From Maratus speciosus (Eukaryota > Arthropoda > Arachnida > Araneae > Salticidae), in the NCBI GenBank assembly GCA_963932465.1, contig OZ010786.1, forward strand, positions 446,450,619 through 446,514,618: a stretch of 64,000 bases of DNA, read 5' to 3'. Shown piece by piece: positions 11,880-23,390 of the stretch. The translations under genes were made by a program, and so were the position numbers. Position 1 is the stretch's first letter. Every line of letters begins with the position of its first letter. A model generated the notes under the pieces. The model saw only the letters and a list, made by a program, of their open reading frames with translations. It made no database searches and was not told the DNA's origin.

Positions 11880-12750
11880 ATATATATGTATGTGATATTT
11901 GTCATACTGTAACTCTCGTATTTATGAGCCGATTTAGATATAATTTGGTGTGTACATAGTACATATCAATGTCTCGACCGAATTCGTTGGCCAGCTTCAT
12001 CCGCCGTCTTGTTGCAAAATGGCGGCCATTTAAAAAATTAAAAAGAAATTAATATTTAAAATGAGGTACAAAAAATTTAGAAATTGAAAAATACTTTTTT
12101 CTTATGTGTTTGAGCTTATACAAAGATTCCGGAGCATTTCTTGTTTTGCCTATTTCTTAAAAAATGGCTGAGTTATAGCACTTTGAATTTCTAGCATGGC
12201 TGACATTTTGAAACGAACTGATTTTTGTCACGCGATAATACGCGTATTTATGAACATATTTGGATGTGACAAGGCATGTACATAGTACATAGCAATGTCT
12301 CGACCAATTTCATTGGCCAGCTTCCTACGCCATCTTGTTTCAAAATGGCTGCCATATGAAAAATTAAAAAAAATTAAAATTTAAAATGGGGTGCAAAAAA
12401 ATTAGAAATTGAAAAATATTTTTTCCTTATTTGTTTAAACTTAATACAAAGATTCCGGAACACTTTTTGTCTCGTCTATACCTTAAAAAACGGTTGAGAT
12501 ATAGCACTTTGAAATTCTAGTGTGGCTGACATTTTGAAAAGAACTGATATTTGACACGCGATAACACGCGTATTTATGAACGAATTTGGATATAACAATG
12601 TGTGTAATTAGTACATACCAATGTCTCGACCGTGTACGTTGGCCAACTTCATCCGTCATCTTGTTTCAAAATGGCAGCCATTTAAAAAAAAATTGAAATT
12701 TTAATTTAAATTGACGTACAAAAAAATTACAAATTGAAAAATATTTTTTC
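11880..12750 (+). repeat. 327-bp satellite, short array (about 2.6 units)
   Basis: A word tatttatgaaccgattt-like recurs at about 11919, 12245 and 12571, a spacing of 326 bp. Each unit goes on with tacatagtacat, aatgtctcgaccgagttcgt, a ccagcttcatccgcc block, and an aaaatggcggccattt motif. It ends with a poly-A/T section and a 'cttaaaaaatggctgag' block. It is the same family as the array at 61326-64000. The BEL/Pao remnant begins where the third unit stops. Confidence 0.85.
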
Positions 12751-12754
12751 GTTA

Positions 12755-15700
12755 TGTGTTTTCCTTATGTGGCCAAATGTATATTTAATTCAGAACCTTG
12801 TAAATTTTTCAATGGAAATTTTCATCACTCTTCGATTTGTTTAAAAAATTCTAATCAAACAGTTCCCAAAGAAATCAAATCAGCTGACTCTGTTATTAAT
12901 TCGATATCTCACTGTAAAACCGAAAACAAAAATTCCTTTAAAGAGGTTATTTTAGATTGCGTAAATCTGGAATCTGGAATACATTTTGAGCTTTCATTAT
13001 GCTTATATGATTTGGATAGTCAAAGATCTTTTGTTACAAAGCAATTAGTTTCAAAATTAAATCCTCGAATTATTCGTCAAGAAAAACCTCAAGTTTATTC
13101 CTTTGCAGCTGTTAAACCACAAATAAAAACATTTGACACTGTGCAATTAAAATTATCCCATATTGAAAACAAATCGCGTTTCATATTTATTGAGGCATTA
13201 GTCACGGATGTAATTTCTAACTGTAGGATTCCCCCCCACCCCTTCTCTCCAGACAGATAGAAAATAAACTGACGCCTTTTAAATTATCGAATGCTGTTGC
13301 ATCAGGCCATTCTAAAATAAATGTACTTATTGGGGCAGATTATTTTTATCAAATCTGTTATGATGGGGAAATAAAAAAAAAAAAAAACTAAATCTCTCTT
13401 TTTATGTGATAGTTTATTCGGATATTCCCTTTGTGGTTTGTATGAGGATGGAAAAAGAAAAATGGAATGTGCTCCTGTTTTAAATCTGCCGGTTACACGT
13501 GCAGGTGGGGAAGATTTAAATTTTTTATGGGAAATAGAATCCTTGGGTATTACTCAATCAAATGATAATATTTCTGGTGTAGATAAGGAAAGTGTGAATA
13601 AATTTGATAATAACTTAAAATTCGTAAATAATAGGTATGAAACGGGTTTATTGTGGAAGGATGAGAAAAATAAAGTCGGGAATAATTTTAGAATAGCTAG
13701 AAGTCGCTTTGAGGAATTAAATCGTAAACTCGAAAAGGATAATGACTTATGTAAAAATTATAAAGCTATTATATTAGAACAAATAACTGCTGGAATTATA
13801 GAAAAATGTCCTGATAAAATAATTAAAAGAGGTTATTTTATGCCGCACATACCGATTTTAAGAGAGGATAAATTAACTACCAAAGTAAGGATGTTTTTCG
13901 ATGCTTCTTCGAAAGAAAAACATTTAAATTCTCTAAATGACTGTTTATATCCAGGTCCTAATCTTAACCCGAATATACTTAATGTAATATTTAATTTCAG
14001 AAAATTTAATTTTGCATTTAGCGCTGACTTACAGAAAGCGTTTTTGCAAATTGGAATAACAGAAGAAGATCGGGATTATTTAAAATTTTTGTGGTTTGGT
14101 GACGAAAAGGATGATTTAAAATTTTTCAGATTTACACGAGCTGCTTTTGGGGTAACTTGCAGACCCTTTCTTTTGGCTGTAACAATTAAATCCCATATAC
14201 GTAAATATGTTGTTCATCCTGAAGTTGTTAAGATTTTGGACTCTTCTTTTTATGTAGATGATTTGATAACGGGGTCAAAATCTGATGAAGACGCTTATTA
14301 TCTATACTCAACAGCTTCGCGTATTTTTAAAGAATCTAGCATGAATTTGCGAAAATTCAATACTAATTCTGTTAAACTTAGAAAATTATGGAAGGAAAAT
14401 AAATTATGTAACTCAGAAGAAAATTTGAATAATTCTTTAAATATTTTGAGATTATTATGGGATACTTATTGAGATATTTTACGTTTTGACTTATAATCTT
14501 TTCCTGATAATTGGAAATTTAATCCATCAAAACGCGTTGTTCTTAAAGCCATGTTAAAAGTCTTTGATCCTATGATTAATGGTTGGATTCATTGCACCAT
14601 TTTCGGTTCGTATGAAAAGTTTGCTACAGGAACATGGAAAAGGTGTTTGGAATGGGATGAAAAATTCCCTAATGATTTAAAAATTGAATGTGAAAATTGG
14701 TGTGAACAAATCGAACATTTAGATAAATTTGAGATACCCCGTAAATATTTTCCACAGGGTTTATAATTTTTGGACCCAATCGAAATTCATATTTTTTCCG
14801 ATCTAGTCCTAAGGCTTATGGGGCCGTAGCTTATTTTCGATGCACCACAAGTGATGATAAAATTATGACTAGTCTTATTTGGGCAAAATGTAGAGTAGCC
14901 CCGATTAAATGTTTGACAATTCATCGTCTTGAATTAATGGGGGCATTAATACCTGCAAGGATGTCTAAATATCTGAAAAAAGCATTTAATTTTCAAAATT
15001 TGGAAATTCATATCTGGTCAGATTCCACTATTACGTTATATTGGATTAAGGGATCAGCCATGGATTTGAAGCCCTTTTTTTCTAATAGGGTTGTAGAAAC
15101 ACAATCTTTGACTGATCCTAAAATATGGAAGTATATCTAATATGGAATATACCTAAAATATGGAAAAATCTTCTTACTAGAGGCGAGAATTTATATAACG
15201 TCCTGGAAAATAAATTATGGAATTACGGTCCTGAATGGTTGTCATTACCAATGGACAGTTGGCCAAAACCTGAAAAGATACCATTTAATGAAAATAGTTT
15301 GAATGAAAGAAAATCATCAAATTTGAGTTCTGCTCAATTATCTTGTACAGTAGGTGTTGTACCTCTAGGGTCGTTGTTAAAATTAGAAAATTTTAGCTCT
15401 CTTTCAAATTACTTAACATCACAGCCTGTATCTTAAGATTTGTAAATAATATCAACAAATCAAAAACTAAAATTTCAGGTGAGCTCACAGCTCCAGAAAT
15501 TGAAAAGGTAGAATTTTATTGGTTAAAACAAACCCAGTTATCTGTCTTCAATCGTGAAATTGATTTACTGAAAAGGGGAAAGCCCATCAATAAAGATTGA
15601 ACCTTGTATAGTCTGGATCCAAAATTGGATGAGAATGATTTGTTAATTTTATCTGGAAGATTACAATTTTCAAAATTATCTCAAAGGGAAAAGCACCCCT

Positions 15701-16852
15701 TTATACTTCCATATGGGAGTGCTTATACCAAATTGTTGATTCGAATGCTCATGAAAAGGCTCTCCATTATGGAATTGCAACAACTTTAGCTCATTTATGA
15801 GAAAAATATTTATAATTAGAGGGCGAAAATTTATAAAATCTGTACTGAAACATTGCCTTATTTGTACAAAATTTAAATCTTCTCCTAGGAAGCAAGAAAT
15901 TGCACCATTACCCAAAGATCGTATTACAAAAACACCACCCTTCTATACCTGTGATGTGGGTTTTGCTGGTCCTATTTATGTCAAATCAAAAACTGGCCAA
16001 GAAATGGCATATCTAGTTCTTTTCACGTGCGCAGTCACTAGAGCTGTGCATCTTGAATTGTGTACCAATTTAACTACAGAAACTTTCCTTTTATCATTTA
16101 AAAGGTTTATATCTCGTAGAGAAATTTGTCGAACAATCTACGGTGCGAAAACGTTTATCAAAGCTGATAATTTACTTAGAGAAATTTGGAGCCGAATATC
16201 GAAAGAGGAAGATTTACGATATTTTAATAAAAATAGCATTGTTTGAAAATTCATTATTCCAAGAGCCAGTTGGTGGGGCAGTTTTTGGGAACGCATGGTA
16301 CGTTCGGTGAAAACTTCTTTGAAGAAAGTTCACAGGAGATCTTCTCTCTCATATGAAGAAATCCTAACCACTTTAACTGAAATTGAAGCTATGATTAATG
16401 GTTGTCCATTAACGTATGTTCATGAAGAAAACAGAAACCACTTCCACTCACTTCCTTCATATTTTCTGATCGGCAAGCGAATAAATTCTCTACCAGACTT
16501 TCATTGTGTTACTGAACCTAAATCGAATAAAGTAACGTTAACAAAAATATAAAAATATCGGGATCAAGTTTTAAATCATTTCTGGAAACGTTGTAGGCAG
16601 GAATATTTGCTAGATCTTCGTTCTGTCATTTTTTCAGTTCCTGTTAAAGCTCCGACTAAATTCGAAATTGGTGACGTTGTGTTGATTAATGAAGATAAAA
16701 TTCCAAGGCACATGTGGAAATGCGGTCGAATTTCAGAGCTCTTTTTAGGAAGAAACTCGAAAGTTAGATCTTGTGCAATTCAAACTGAATCCGGCATGAT
16801 AAAAAGACCAGTTGAACTGATACATAAACTGGAACTCGACATTATGGACTAA
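12755..16852 (+). pseudogene. BEL/Pao gag end and pol polyprotein remnant
   Basis: At 12754-13260 a Cys-His-His-Cys knuckle remnant is followed by a protease-like segment containing 'LDSQRSF' where the family has a DSGSQ-type motif, and 'VLIGADYF' follows at 13321. The reverse transcriptase at 13438-14472 keeps 'FSADLQKAFL' and the YVDD box at 14251-14262. RNase H pieces lie at about 14790-15140, with 'HRLELMGAL' and 'IWSDSTITLYWI'. Integrase at 15797-16320 has 'HCLICTKF', 'TCDVGFAGPIY' (first catalytic Asp) and 'GSFWERMVRSVK' (Glu). The second catalytic Asp is gone: the expected IY-SDN-AKTF reads IYGAKTF. A DUF5641-like end spans about 16555-16840. Frameshifts and stops occur near 13260, 13380, 14472, 14766, 15436 and 16246. 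Confidence 0.88.
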
Positions 16853-17056
16853 CATTGACTTTTCACTTATAATGAACATTTTGTCTACCTTTTCATTTTT
16901 CACCCTTTTCTAATCCAATATTTTGTATATTTTAGTTTCAGTAGTTGTTCCTGTGAAAATAGAGTTATTTGTATGTCTCATTATGGTAAGTATGTTCTAA
17001 CTTTTAATTGTCTTATTAATGTAGTTTGAAAAGTTTGATAAAAATTTAGTTTGAAT

Positions 17057-17089
17057 GATGAACAATAGTAATTGTTCATCCGGGGGCAG
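17057..17089 (+). promoter_or_regulatory. stem-loop and polypurine tract before the 3' LTR
   Basis: A perfect 10-bp stem (gatgaacaat at 17057-17066 with attgttcatc at 17071-17080) has a 4-base loop. It is followed at once by cgggggcag (17081-17089), the polypurine tract that primes plus-strand DNA in LTR elements. The LTR starts with TG at 17090. A hairpin directly against the tract is not something I know as a family rule. Confidence 0.6.
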
Positions 17090-17250
17090 TGTGTTAAAAC
17101 CCCCTTTTTTCTGTTTGACTTGGCGAAAATTAGTCATCGCTAAGAATTATTGCAATCCTATTTTACTTTACTATTTTTCAGTTTGTTTTTAATGTAGATG
17201 TAATAAAATTCTGGAAGCGAGTGATCACCGCTGTATGTGATCTGAACCAG
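17090..17250 (+). repeat. 3' LTR of the BEL/Pao element (end uncertain)
   Basis: It begins tgtgttaaaacccccttttt directly after the polypurine tract, as expected for an LTR starting with TG. An aataaa polyadenylation signal lies near 17200. The closing CA could be at about 17248, but there is no partner LTR to confirm this. Confidence 0.5.
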
Positions 17251-18102
17251 GCTTGCCTTGGTAAATATATTCATATATTTACCAATATATAAATATAAAT
17301 ATATTCATATTCAATTTTTTCGAGCTTTTAATTATTAGCGTTATGATATATTTTGAATGTATAAAAAATCGTTCTGCATATTTTATTGAATTGCGTGATT
17401 AAGTTCTGATTCGCAGAATATATATTTTATCGTTTGTTCTCTGAAATACCTCAACATCCGTCACTAAGTCATCACGTGACACCTTTTATCACTATAACAG
17501 AAAAAAAAATTCAATTTTTGTTTTCTGACCTAATGTATCTCAAAGCTTGAAATAATATTTGCCCCGTGAGATAAATTACATTCAATTACATAAGTCTGGA
17601 AATCCAGAGAAAAAAGTAATTGTACCGTGATTTTTATTTATTAATACATAATTCACTGTTCAGTTATGTTTGCAGTTCTTGGCTCGTTTTCAAAAACTAT
17701 TGAATGGGAGCAATTATAACTTATTTATTTCCTTTTCGTAAGTCACTAAAATAAATTTAGTGATTTAAAGGCGAATAAAGATTAAAATATAACAATTTAC
17801 CATATAATTATTTAAATAATGTTTAGTAGTGTGCATTTTATTGTTCAGAGTTTTAAAATGTGCATACTTTTTGCATGATGTACTTACATTAGTTAGCATA
17901 AAACATTCATTTTAATATAATTTAAAACCTTTATTTAAATATGCAAATGAGTTTTAACCTAAGTTTATCAAATTAAAAATATTAAAAAAGGTAGAAATTT
18001 CTTCGAAACGCTGTAAAGACGAACAAGATTGGATTAGGACATTCAAATTTAGAGGAAGAGGACCAAATGTACAGCTGAAAGTTTGAAGATTTGTCGTAGA
18101 AT
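17251..18102. other. AT-rich stretch with one small perfect palindrome
   Basis: No gene is seen. At 17260-17283 ggtaaatatat and atatatttacc form an 11-bp stem with a 2-base centre. The rest is low in GC and unremarkable. Confidence 0.5.
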
Positions 18103-18106
18103 TTAA

Positions 18107-18721
18107 CCCGAGTTTGCTGGGTATGTCACACCCAGTGCTGCCTTTTTTGCAGTTTTTCTCCCTAACCTTTCTTCAGAAATGGACGAGTCTTTGTGTAGAT
18201 GCCTCGAAGGTCATAATTTTAGAGGGGGAAAAGAGTTTAAATAATTCGAAATATATATCTATTGTAATCGCCACATATGGGTACCTGACACCCAGCGCGA
18301 GCATTTTTGTAACAGCTTTGAGTACAGATAGACGCAGGAAATTTGCAGAATAAATATAAGTAGCATTTTTAATATATCTTTAAAACTATATTATCTCTTC
18401 CTTTTTCGTAGTGTTTTATGTTTTATGTTGATTTTAAGGTAAAAATATTGGAAAAAACCGCCATGAGTATGACATACCCAGAGCGAGTAATCCCGTTCGT
18501 TTTTCTCGTGCGTGCATTTAATATAGATAGACGCAGCGAATGTACAAAATAAATGTAAGTAACATGTTTAATATCTGTTTAAAACTCTATTATCCCTTCT
18601 TTTTCCTTAGTATTTTATGTTTTATATAGATTTTATGGTAAAAAATAGAAGAAACCGCCATGGGTATGACATACCCAGCGCGAGTAATCCCGTTCGTTTT
18701 TCTCGCGCGTGTAATGCCGGG
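18107..18721. mobile_element. TTAA-flanked element with internal tandem repeats
   Basis: TTAA lies at 18103-18106 and 18722-18725, and both ends start with CCCG when read inward, which fits a piggyBac-like MITE. Inverted similarity beyond five bases is weak. Inside, a near-palindromic 15-mer of the form gggtatgacataccc recurs at 18119, 18279, 18465 and 18662. Each is followed by an 'agcgcgag' block and, in two cases, 'taatcccgttcgtttttctc'. The element thus consists of roughly 160-197-bp repeats. The call as mobile element rests mainly on the TTAA flanks. Confidence 0.5.
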
Positions 18722-18837
18722 TTAAAATTTATCTAGTTTTATGTTTTACTATTCAAAGGTGTGACTATCAAAACTCAAAAATCATTTTTGGCCTTCAAAC
18801 TTTTCTTTTACAAACCATTAGGTGGATTCAGATTTAA

Positions 18838-19031
18838 TACTTTGATTACGGGTCAGAGGTTGCGACTATTTTTAAATTCAATCTAAAAACAATTCACAAA
18901 AGAATTTCCATGTTGTATAATTCTTTTGTAAGTATAAGTGTACGGCAGAGATTCTTTTACAAAAAGTGATGCGAATAAAATAGAAAATATAGTTGCTGCG
19001 ATGTATATGTCGTGGCAGCGTAATAAAAGAG
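18838..19031. mobile_element. short TTAA-flanked MITE, family D
   Basis: TTAA flanks at 18834-18837 and 19032-19035. The left end reads tactttgattacgg and the right end inverted reads ctcttttattacg. The locus at 38301 starts ctctttgattacgg and shares a gacatatac word, so two members are present. Non-coding. Confidence 0.5.
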
Positions 19032-19035
19032 TTAA

Positions 19036-20147
19036 TTATATTGTCCAATATTATCATTTCAGAAAGCTATTCACATCTTGAAACGAAATTGCTTTTATAA
19101 ACAGTCTGTTTAAGTTCGACAAAATTCTGTCATTGTATTTATAGTACATCACTATACGCAAATCTGGCATTTATTTAATATTAAAATAAAACTTAGAGAC
19201 TAATTTTCATGAGTATGATAAATTATTTTATATAGTTTATGTACACAATATGGTAGTTTTTTATGACATTAATACGTTGCTGGCCATCACTTTCATGCGA
19301 AATATGCGTTATGAGTACGCTAAGTCCGCACCCTCTTCTCAAAGTCTTTAAAAAGTTGATTGTCTACACAGGATTTTAGAGTTTATCTATCGTTAAAGGG
19401 ACAATGGACTTTAAAAACCACGAAATTCGACAAAAAAATCTGATTTATTTCTTTCTTTATTTTCTTTTGGAGAATTATGGATATAGATGCTCACATGCAT
19501 TTGATAATTTTTTTTTTCAATTTTGACGCGTATTCGTAGAGATATAAGCTTTTATATTTGTAAAAACTGTATATGTTTATACAGTTTTTTTACTTAAAAT
19601 GTTGATTATTCAAAATTAAAAATTTCGCACATTTCTAACATTGGAAAAGTTCCATGCGCATTCCTAATTATCAGATTCTTTTGAAATTTTTACAGCATAT
19701 ACTCTATACAATACTAAATAAATGATAGCATAAAAAGCTTCATTCCAGGGTTGTTTTAGTGTTACAATTTATATGCATATGAACAAATATTGCTACTTTT
19801 TTATAAAAAACAAAGCATAGTTATAAAAAATATAGTTTTTCTGCCAATACATTCAGCGAACTTTTACAATGCGTGCCAACCTCCATTGTAATATATAATA
19901 TGTATCTCATAAATAAATATTGTCATATTTTATGCAAATTAAATGCGCATGGAACATTTTTAAATATAACAAATATTTATTATTTAAGAAAAATAAATAT
20001 TGACTGTAATAATAAAAAAATTAATTTTTATTCTGTCAAACCGAAATCTTGTATATAGCTATTTCAGCTTGACATCAACAAGTCTTCCAATTTTCAAATG
20101 AAATCAATGAAAATTGAAGGATTTGATTTTTAATGTCTAGTGTCACC
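19036..20147. other. AT-rich stretch without a recognised gene
   Basis: No conserved coding sequence was seen. A small stem-loop around 19562-19590 pairs aaaaactgtata with tatacagttttt. I attach no function to it. Confidence 0.5.
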
Positions 20148-20151
20148 TTAA

Positions 20152-20361
20152 CCCTTTCATTGGCAAAATACTTCAGTTGCTAAAAAGTTGAAATGATTGA
20201 TTGACACCAGCTTTTACGAACAATTTTTTTTTATAATAAGTAAAAGCTTTTTCTTCACATACATTATAAATGTAAAATTCTGTTTAAAATTTCTGGTGCC
20301 ATTGTTGCATTTGGTAATTTAAATTAAGTGGGATATATAGGTTCTACCATCCATAAACAGG
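20152..20361. mobile_element. piggyBac-like MITE, family B, free copy
   Basis: TTAA flanks at 20148-20151 and 20362-20365. It begins ccctttcattggcaaaatac and contains gattgacaccag on the left and ttctggtgccattgt on the right, as in the copies at 6350 and 47177. The length of 210 bp matches them. Confidence 0.7.
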
Positions 20362-20429
20362 TTAATACCTAACATTGTTCGTATCTTATATGAAAATCCT
20401 TACAATCTAACAAAATATGGACAATTATA

Positions 20430-20750
20430 TTATATTAATATAGGATGATGCGAACGTTCTGTGGTATCTTAAAATTGTGCGGAAACAAATACTTGGCTGC
20501 AAGATTAATCCAAGACGTTTGATGTGTCTTTCATCTGTCGACTGAATGATGCTGAACTCCTTTGCAATTGCTCTTGTGGATATATGTAGGTTAATCTCCA
20601 ACATGGGCCTCAAGCTATCATTATCGACCTTGGGTGGCCGTCAAGATCTGGGTCTTCTTTTAGGCTGATATCTCTGGAACGAATTTTGACAAATCAGCTT
20701 TGAAAGATCTCAAGATTTACTACTCGACTTCGCAACGTGTCACCTAAATT
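20430..20750 (-). pseudogene. mariner transposase amino-terminal fragment
   Basis: On the minus strand 'SLKEDPDLDGHPRSI' is followed, in another frame, by 'LRPMLEINLHISTRAIAKEF' and 'IIQSTDERHIKRLGLI'. This is the layout of the paired helix-turn-helix region of mariner transposases: a dipeptide-rich linker with a GHPR/GRPR motif, then 'STR.LA..F', then 'S...RH...LG'. No catalytic domain follows and no inverted ends were found. It is a broken 5' fragment with stops and shifts. Confidence 0.65.
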
Positions 20751-21729
20751 TTAACATGTAACCGATGCGTTGCGACCTTTCTGTAATGCCAAATTCTTTC
20801 TCATACCAAGTAAGATGCCTTAATCCTTTATGTTCTAACTTACGAATTCATGAAAAAATTATCTTCTAAAGCATTTTTCGTGAATTTTTGAAAACTACAT
20901 TAGAAGATTTACATAATCATTTAATAAATTTTAGAAGGATTAATAAAATTTGAATTTATAGGAATTCTCTGCAATATTTATAACCCCCACTCAAATATTT
21001 TATTTTAAATATTTTTCTTAGTATTTTGCAGAACTAGGAAATGTACAAATATAATGTACTTACAATAGAAATATAGAAAAATTTCCGAATTGAAAAATCC
21101 CCTCCCCCTCTTCCAACGTCAAGGAAGCTAAAAAGATGCAAAGGCAAAAGAAATAATCTTTTTAAATTTTTTTTTTTTTGTGTGTGTGTGTGTAACCAAT
21201 AATGCTTTTGGAACAAGATAAAGTAATGCCTAACTCATTCTAAGCTGTACTACTACTAATCGATGTATTAAAGGACTTTTATAACAAGTCATTTTAATGT
21301 TACTTATAAGTATCGTCAGTAGATAAATGGTTAAATGCATTTTATCCACATCTTAATCACTCTGTACTTCAAAACTACTGTAAAAAAAATTACGTAACGT
21401 TTCCCCATAAAACAGGTAGCCGCCTTGCTGCCTCCATTTTATTGAGTAATTTAACTGATATAACTGGTGTTGCGTTGCACTAATGAGTAATATTACACCA
21501 GTTATGTAAGTTTAATTACACCATTAATTATGTTAAATTACTAGATAAAATTGGAGGCCGCAGGTTACTACTAATTTTTGGAGTAAAGTTAGATGTATAT
21601 ATATATTTTTACAGTGGGATGCAGGATATAGTCCTTTATATCACACGATAGGTACTCAAAATAATAAAACCCCACATGACACATTCTACTTGCTTTCTTT
21701 TAACTTATAAGTAAAATTCTCTGCAGGTA
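20751..21729. other. AT-rich stretch without a recognised gene
   Basis: Nothing coding is recognised. A short (TG)n run sits near 21180-21194. Confidence 0.5.
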
Positions 21730-21733
21730 TTAA

Positions 21734-22292
21734 CTCCTTAATTCTCGCTCCCGTCAATATCACGGGTTGAGGTGTGGTTCGTTATTTCTCGTGTCCGTCA
21801 TATTTCCGGTCTGGAATTTAATGCTGGAAAAAACTTCTGAAACCAGAAAAATTTAATTGTCATTTCCGTGTGAAGTCTGAATATTAGCGTTTGGGTTTTG
21901 CTTTTGGTGCTGATTGTGATATCTGGTTTTGTATTGCACGTTTCGAAATATATAACACACAAAAAAAAAATATTAATAATCAAAATTTAATGTATATATT
22001 ATTTCAAATATTATTTTTAAAATTTGTTTGATGATGATGAATAAGGATCTAAGATGCAAAAAATTAAGGTCTTATTCGCATTAATTTGTATAGTGTAAAA
22101 CAAACAATAAAACACAGAATTCTTGCATGATGGCTTTTCCACGAATATAAATTTGTTTTATAACATCTTTTTTTTTGCCTTAAAAAAACTAATTGCATAT
22201 TTTATATAGAAACCTTATAATTATTCAATTTCTGTAATAAAAGAATAGGTACTTTTTATGGTTTTTCCAAATATTAAGCGACTGTGAAGGGG
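21734..22292. mobile_element. probable TTAA-flanked MITE
   Basis: TTAA flanks at 21730-21733 and 22293-22296. The left end reads ctccttaattctcgct and the right end inverted reads ccccttcacagtcgct. The latter resembles the ends of the MITE at 53610, which starts ccccttaacagtg. No coding content. The imperfect ends make this less sure than the 3945 and 53610 elements. Confidence 0.45.
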
Positions 22293-22329
22293 TTAAAATA
22301 CTACAGAAATTTTGCACCAGCCTTATATA

Positions 22330-23390
22330 TATTTATTCAAATAAAAGCTTACCAATATTTTATTCTATAAAGAATTGCGTACGCGGAATTAAGGATTTAG
22401 AATACGCTTTTACACAATAACCTATTGTTTTATGGGCAACTGTATCCTCGTAATCGGTCAATAAGGTTTTAAAAAGGATAATTCTGATTGTATTGAAAAG
22501 CTATGTAACAGTCGCAATTCGAAACATTAGAAGTCCCATCCTCTCCTGGAAATTTTTAAAGAGTCGAATACTTAAATATGTTTTTCGAATTTATGCATCA
22601 ATAAATTTCTTAAAAGTTAAAATTGTATATGAAATTTCTTTTTACATAACAAAATGTGGACAATTTATGATATATATCGTATTTTTACGATACAAATCGT
22701 ATTCTCTACTAGTATTATATAGAAGATAAATTGCGTTTGCGGAACTAAGGATTTAGTACACGCTTTTACTCAATAATATATCGTTTTAAGGGCAAATGTA
22801 TGCTCGTAATCGATCAACAAGGTTTTAAAAATGGATAATTCTGATTGTATTGAAAATCTATGTAACATCCACAGTTCGAAACATTAGAAGTCCCATTTTC
22901 TCCTAGAAGTCTTTGAGGAGTCGATTATATAAATAGGTTTTTCGAGTTTATTCATCAATAAATTTCTTAAAAGTTAGGATTTTATATGAAATTTATTTTT
23001 ATATAACAAAATATGGCCAAATTTATTATGTAAATCGTATTTGTATGATACAAATCGAATTTTCTACCAATATTCTAGACTTTAAGAGAGTCGCCTTCTA
23101 AAAAAAGTTTTTCGAGCTTATCCATCAATAAATTTCTTAAAAGTTAGGATTGTATATGAAATTTTTTTCTGCCTAATGAAATGCAGTCAATTATATATGA
23201 AAAATGTTATTTCTCATAACAGCTCACCAATATTTTACAGAAGAAAAATTAAATACGTAAAATAAAGGATTTGGTATAGGATTTTAGTCGCAAATTATTT
23301 CTTTATGTACAACAGTATACTCGTGACCGGTCAACAAAACCTTCAAAATGCGTAATTATACTTCCATTTATGAGTTATGTAGCAAATAAA
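22330..23390 (+). repeat. decaying 356-bp tandem repeat
   Basis: The word attgcgt-cgcggaa-taaggattta occurs at 22374 and again at 22730, a period of 356 bp. The match continues through 'aattctgattgtattgaaaa', 'cgaaacattagaagtcccat' and 'catcaataaatttcttaaaa'. A third copy keeps only its second half (about 23075-23225) and a fourth its first half (about 23226-23390). So about three unit equivalents remain, with deletions. No coding function is evident. Confidence 0.75.

Larger units (their letters stand above)
12755..17250 (+). mobile_element. 5'-truncated BEL/Pao LTR retrotransposon
   Basis: The element keeps the end of gag, most of pol and a 3' LTR. There is no 5' LTR or primer site: its left edge abuts the satellite at about 12750. 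Domain order is zinc knuckle, aspartic protease, reverse transcriptase, RNase H, integrase and the DUF5641-like tail, which is the BEL/Pao order. The 3' LTR start is set by the polypurine tract. The LTR end near 17250 is a guess because there is no second LTR to compare. It is a fossil. Confidence 0.85.
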
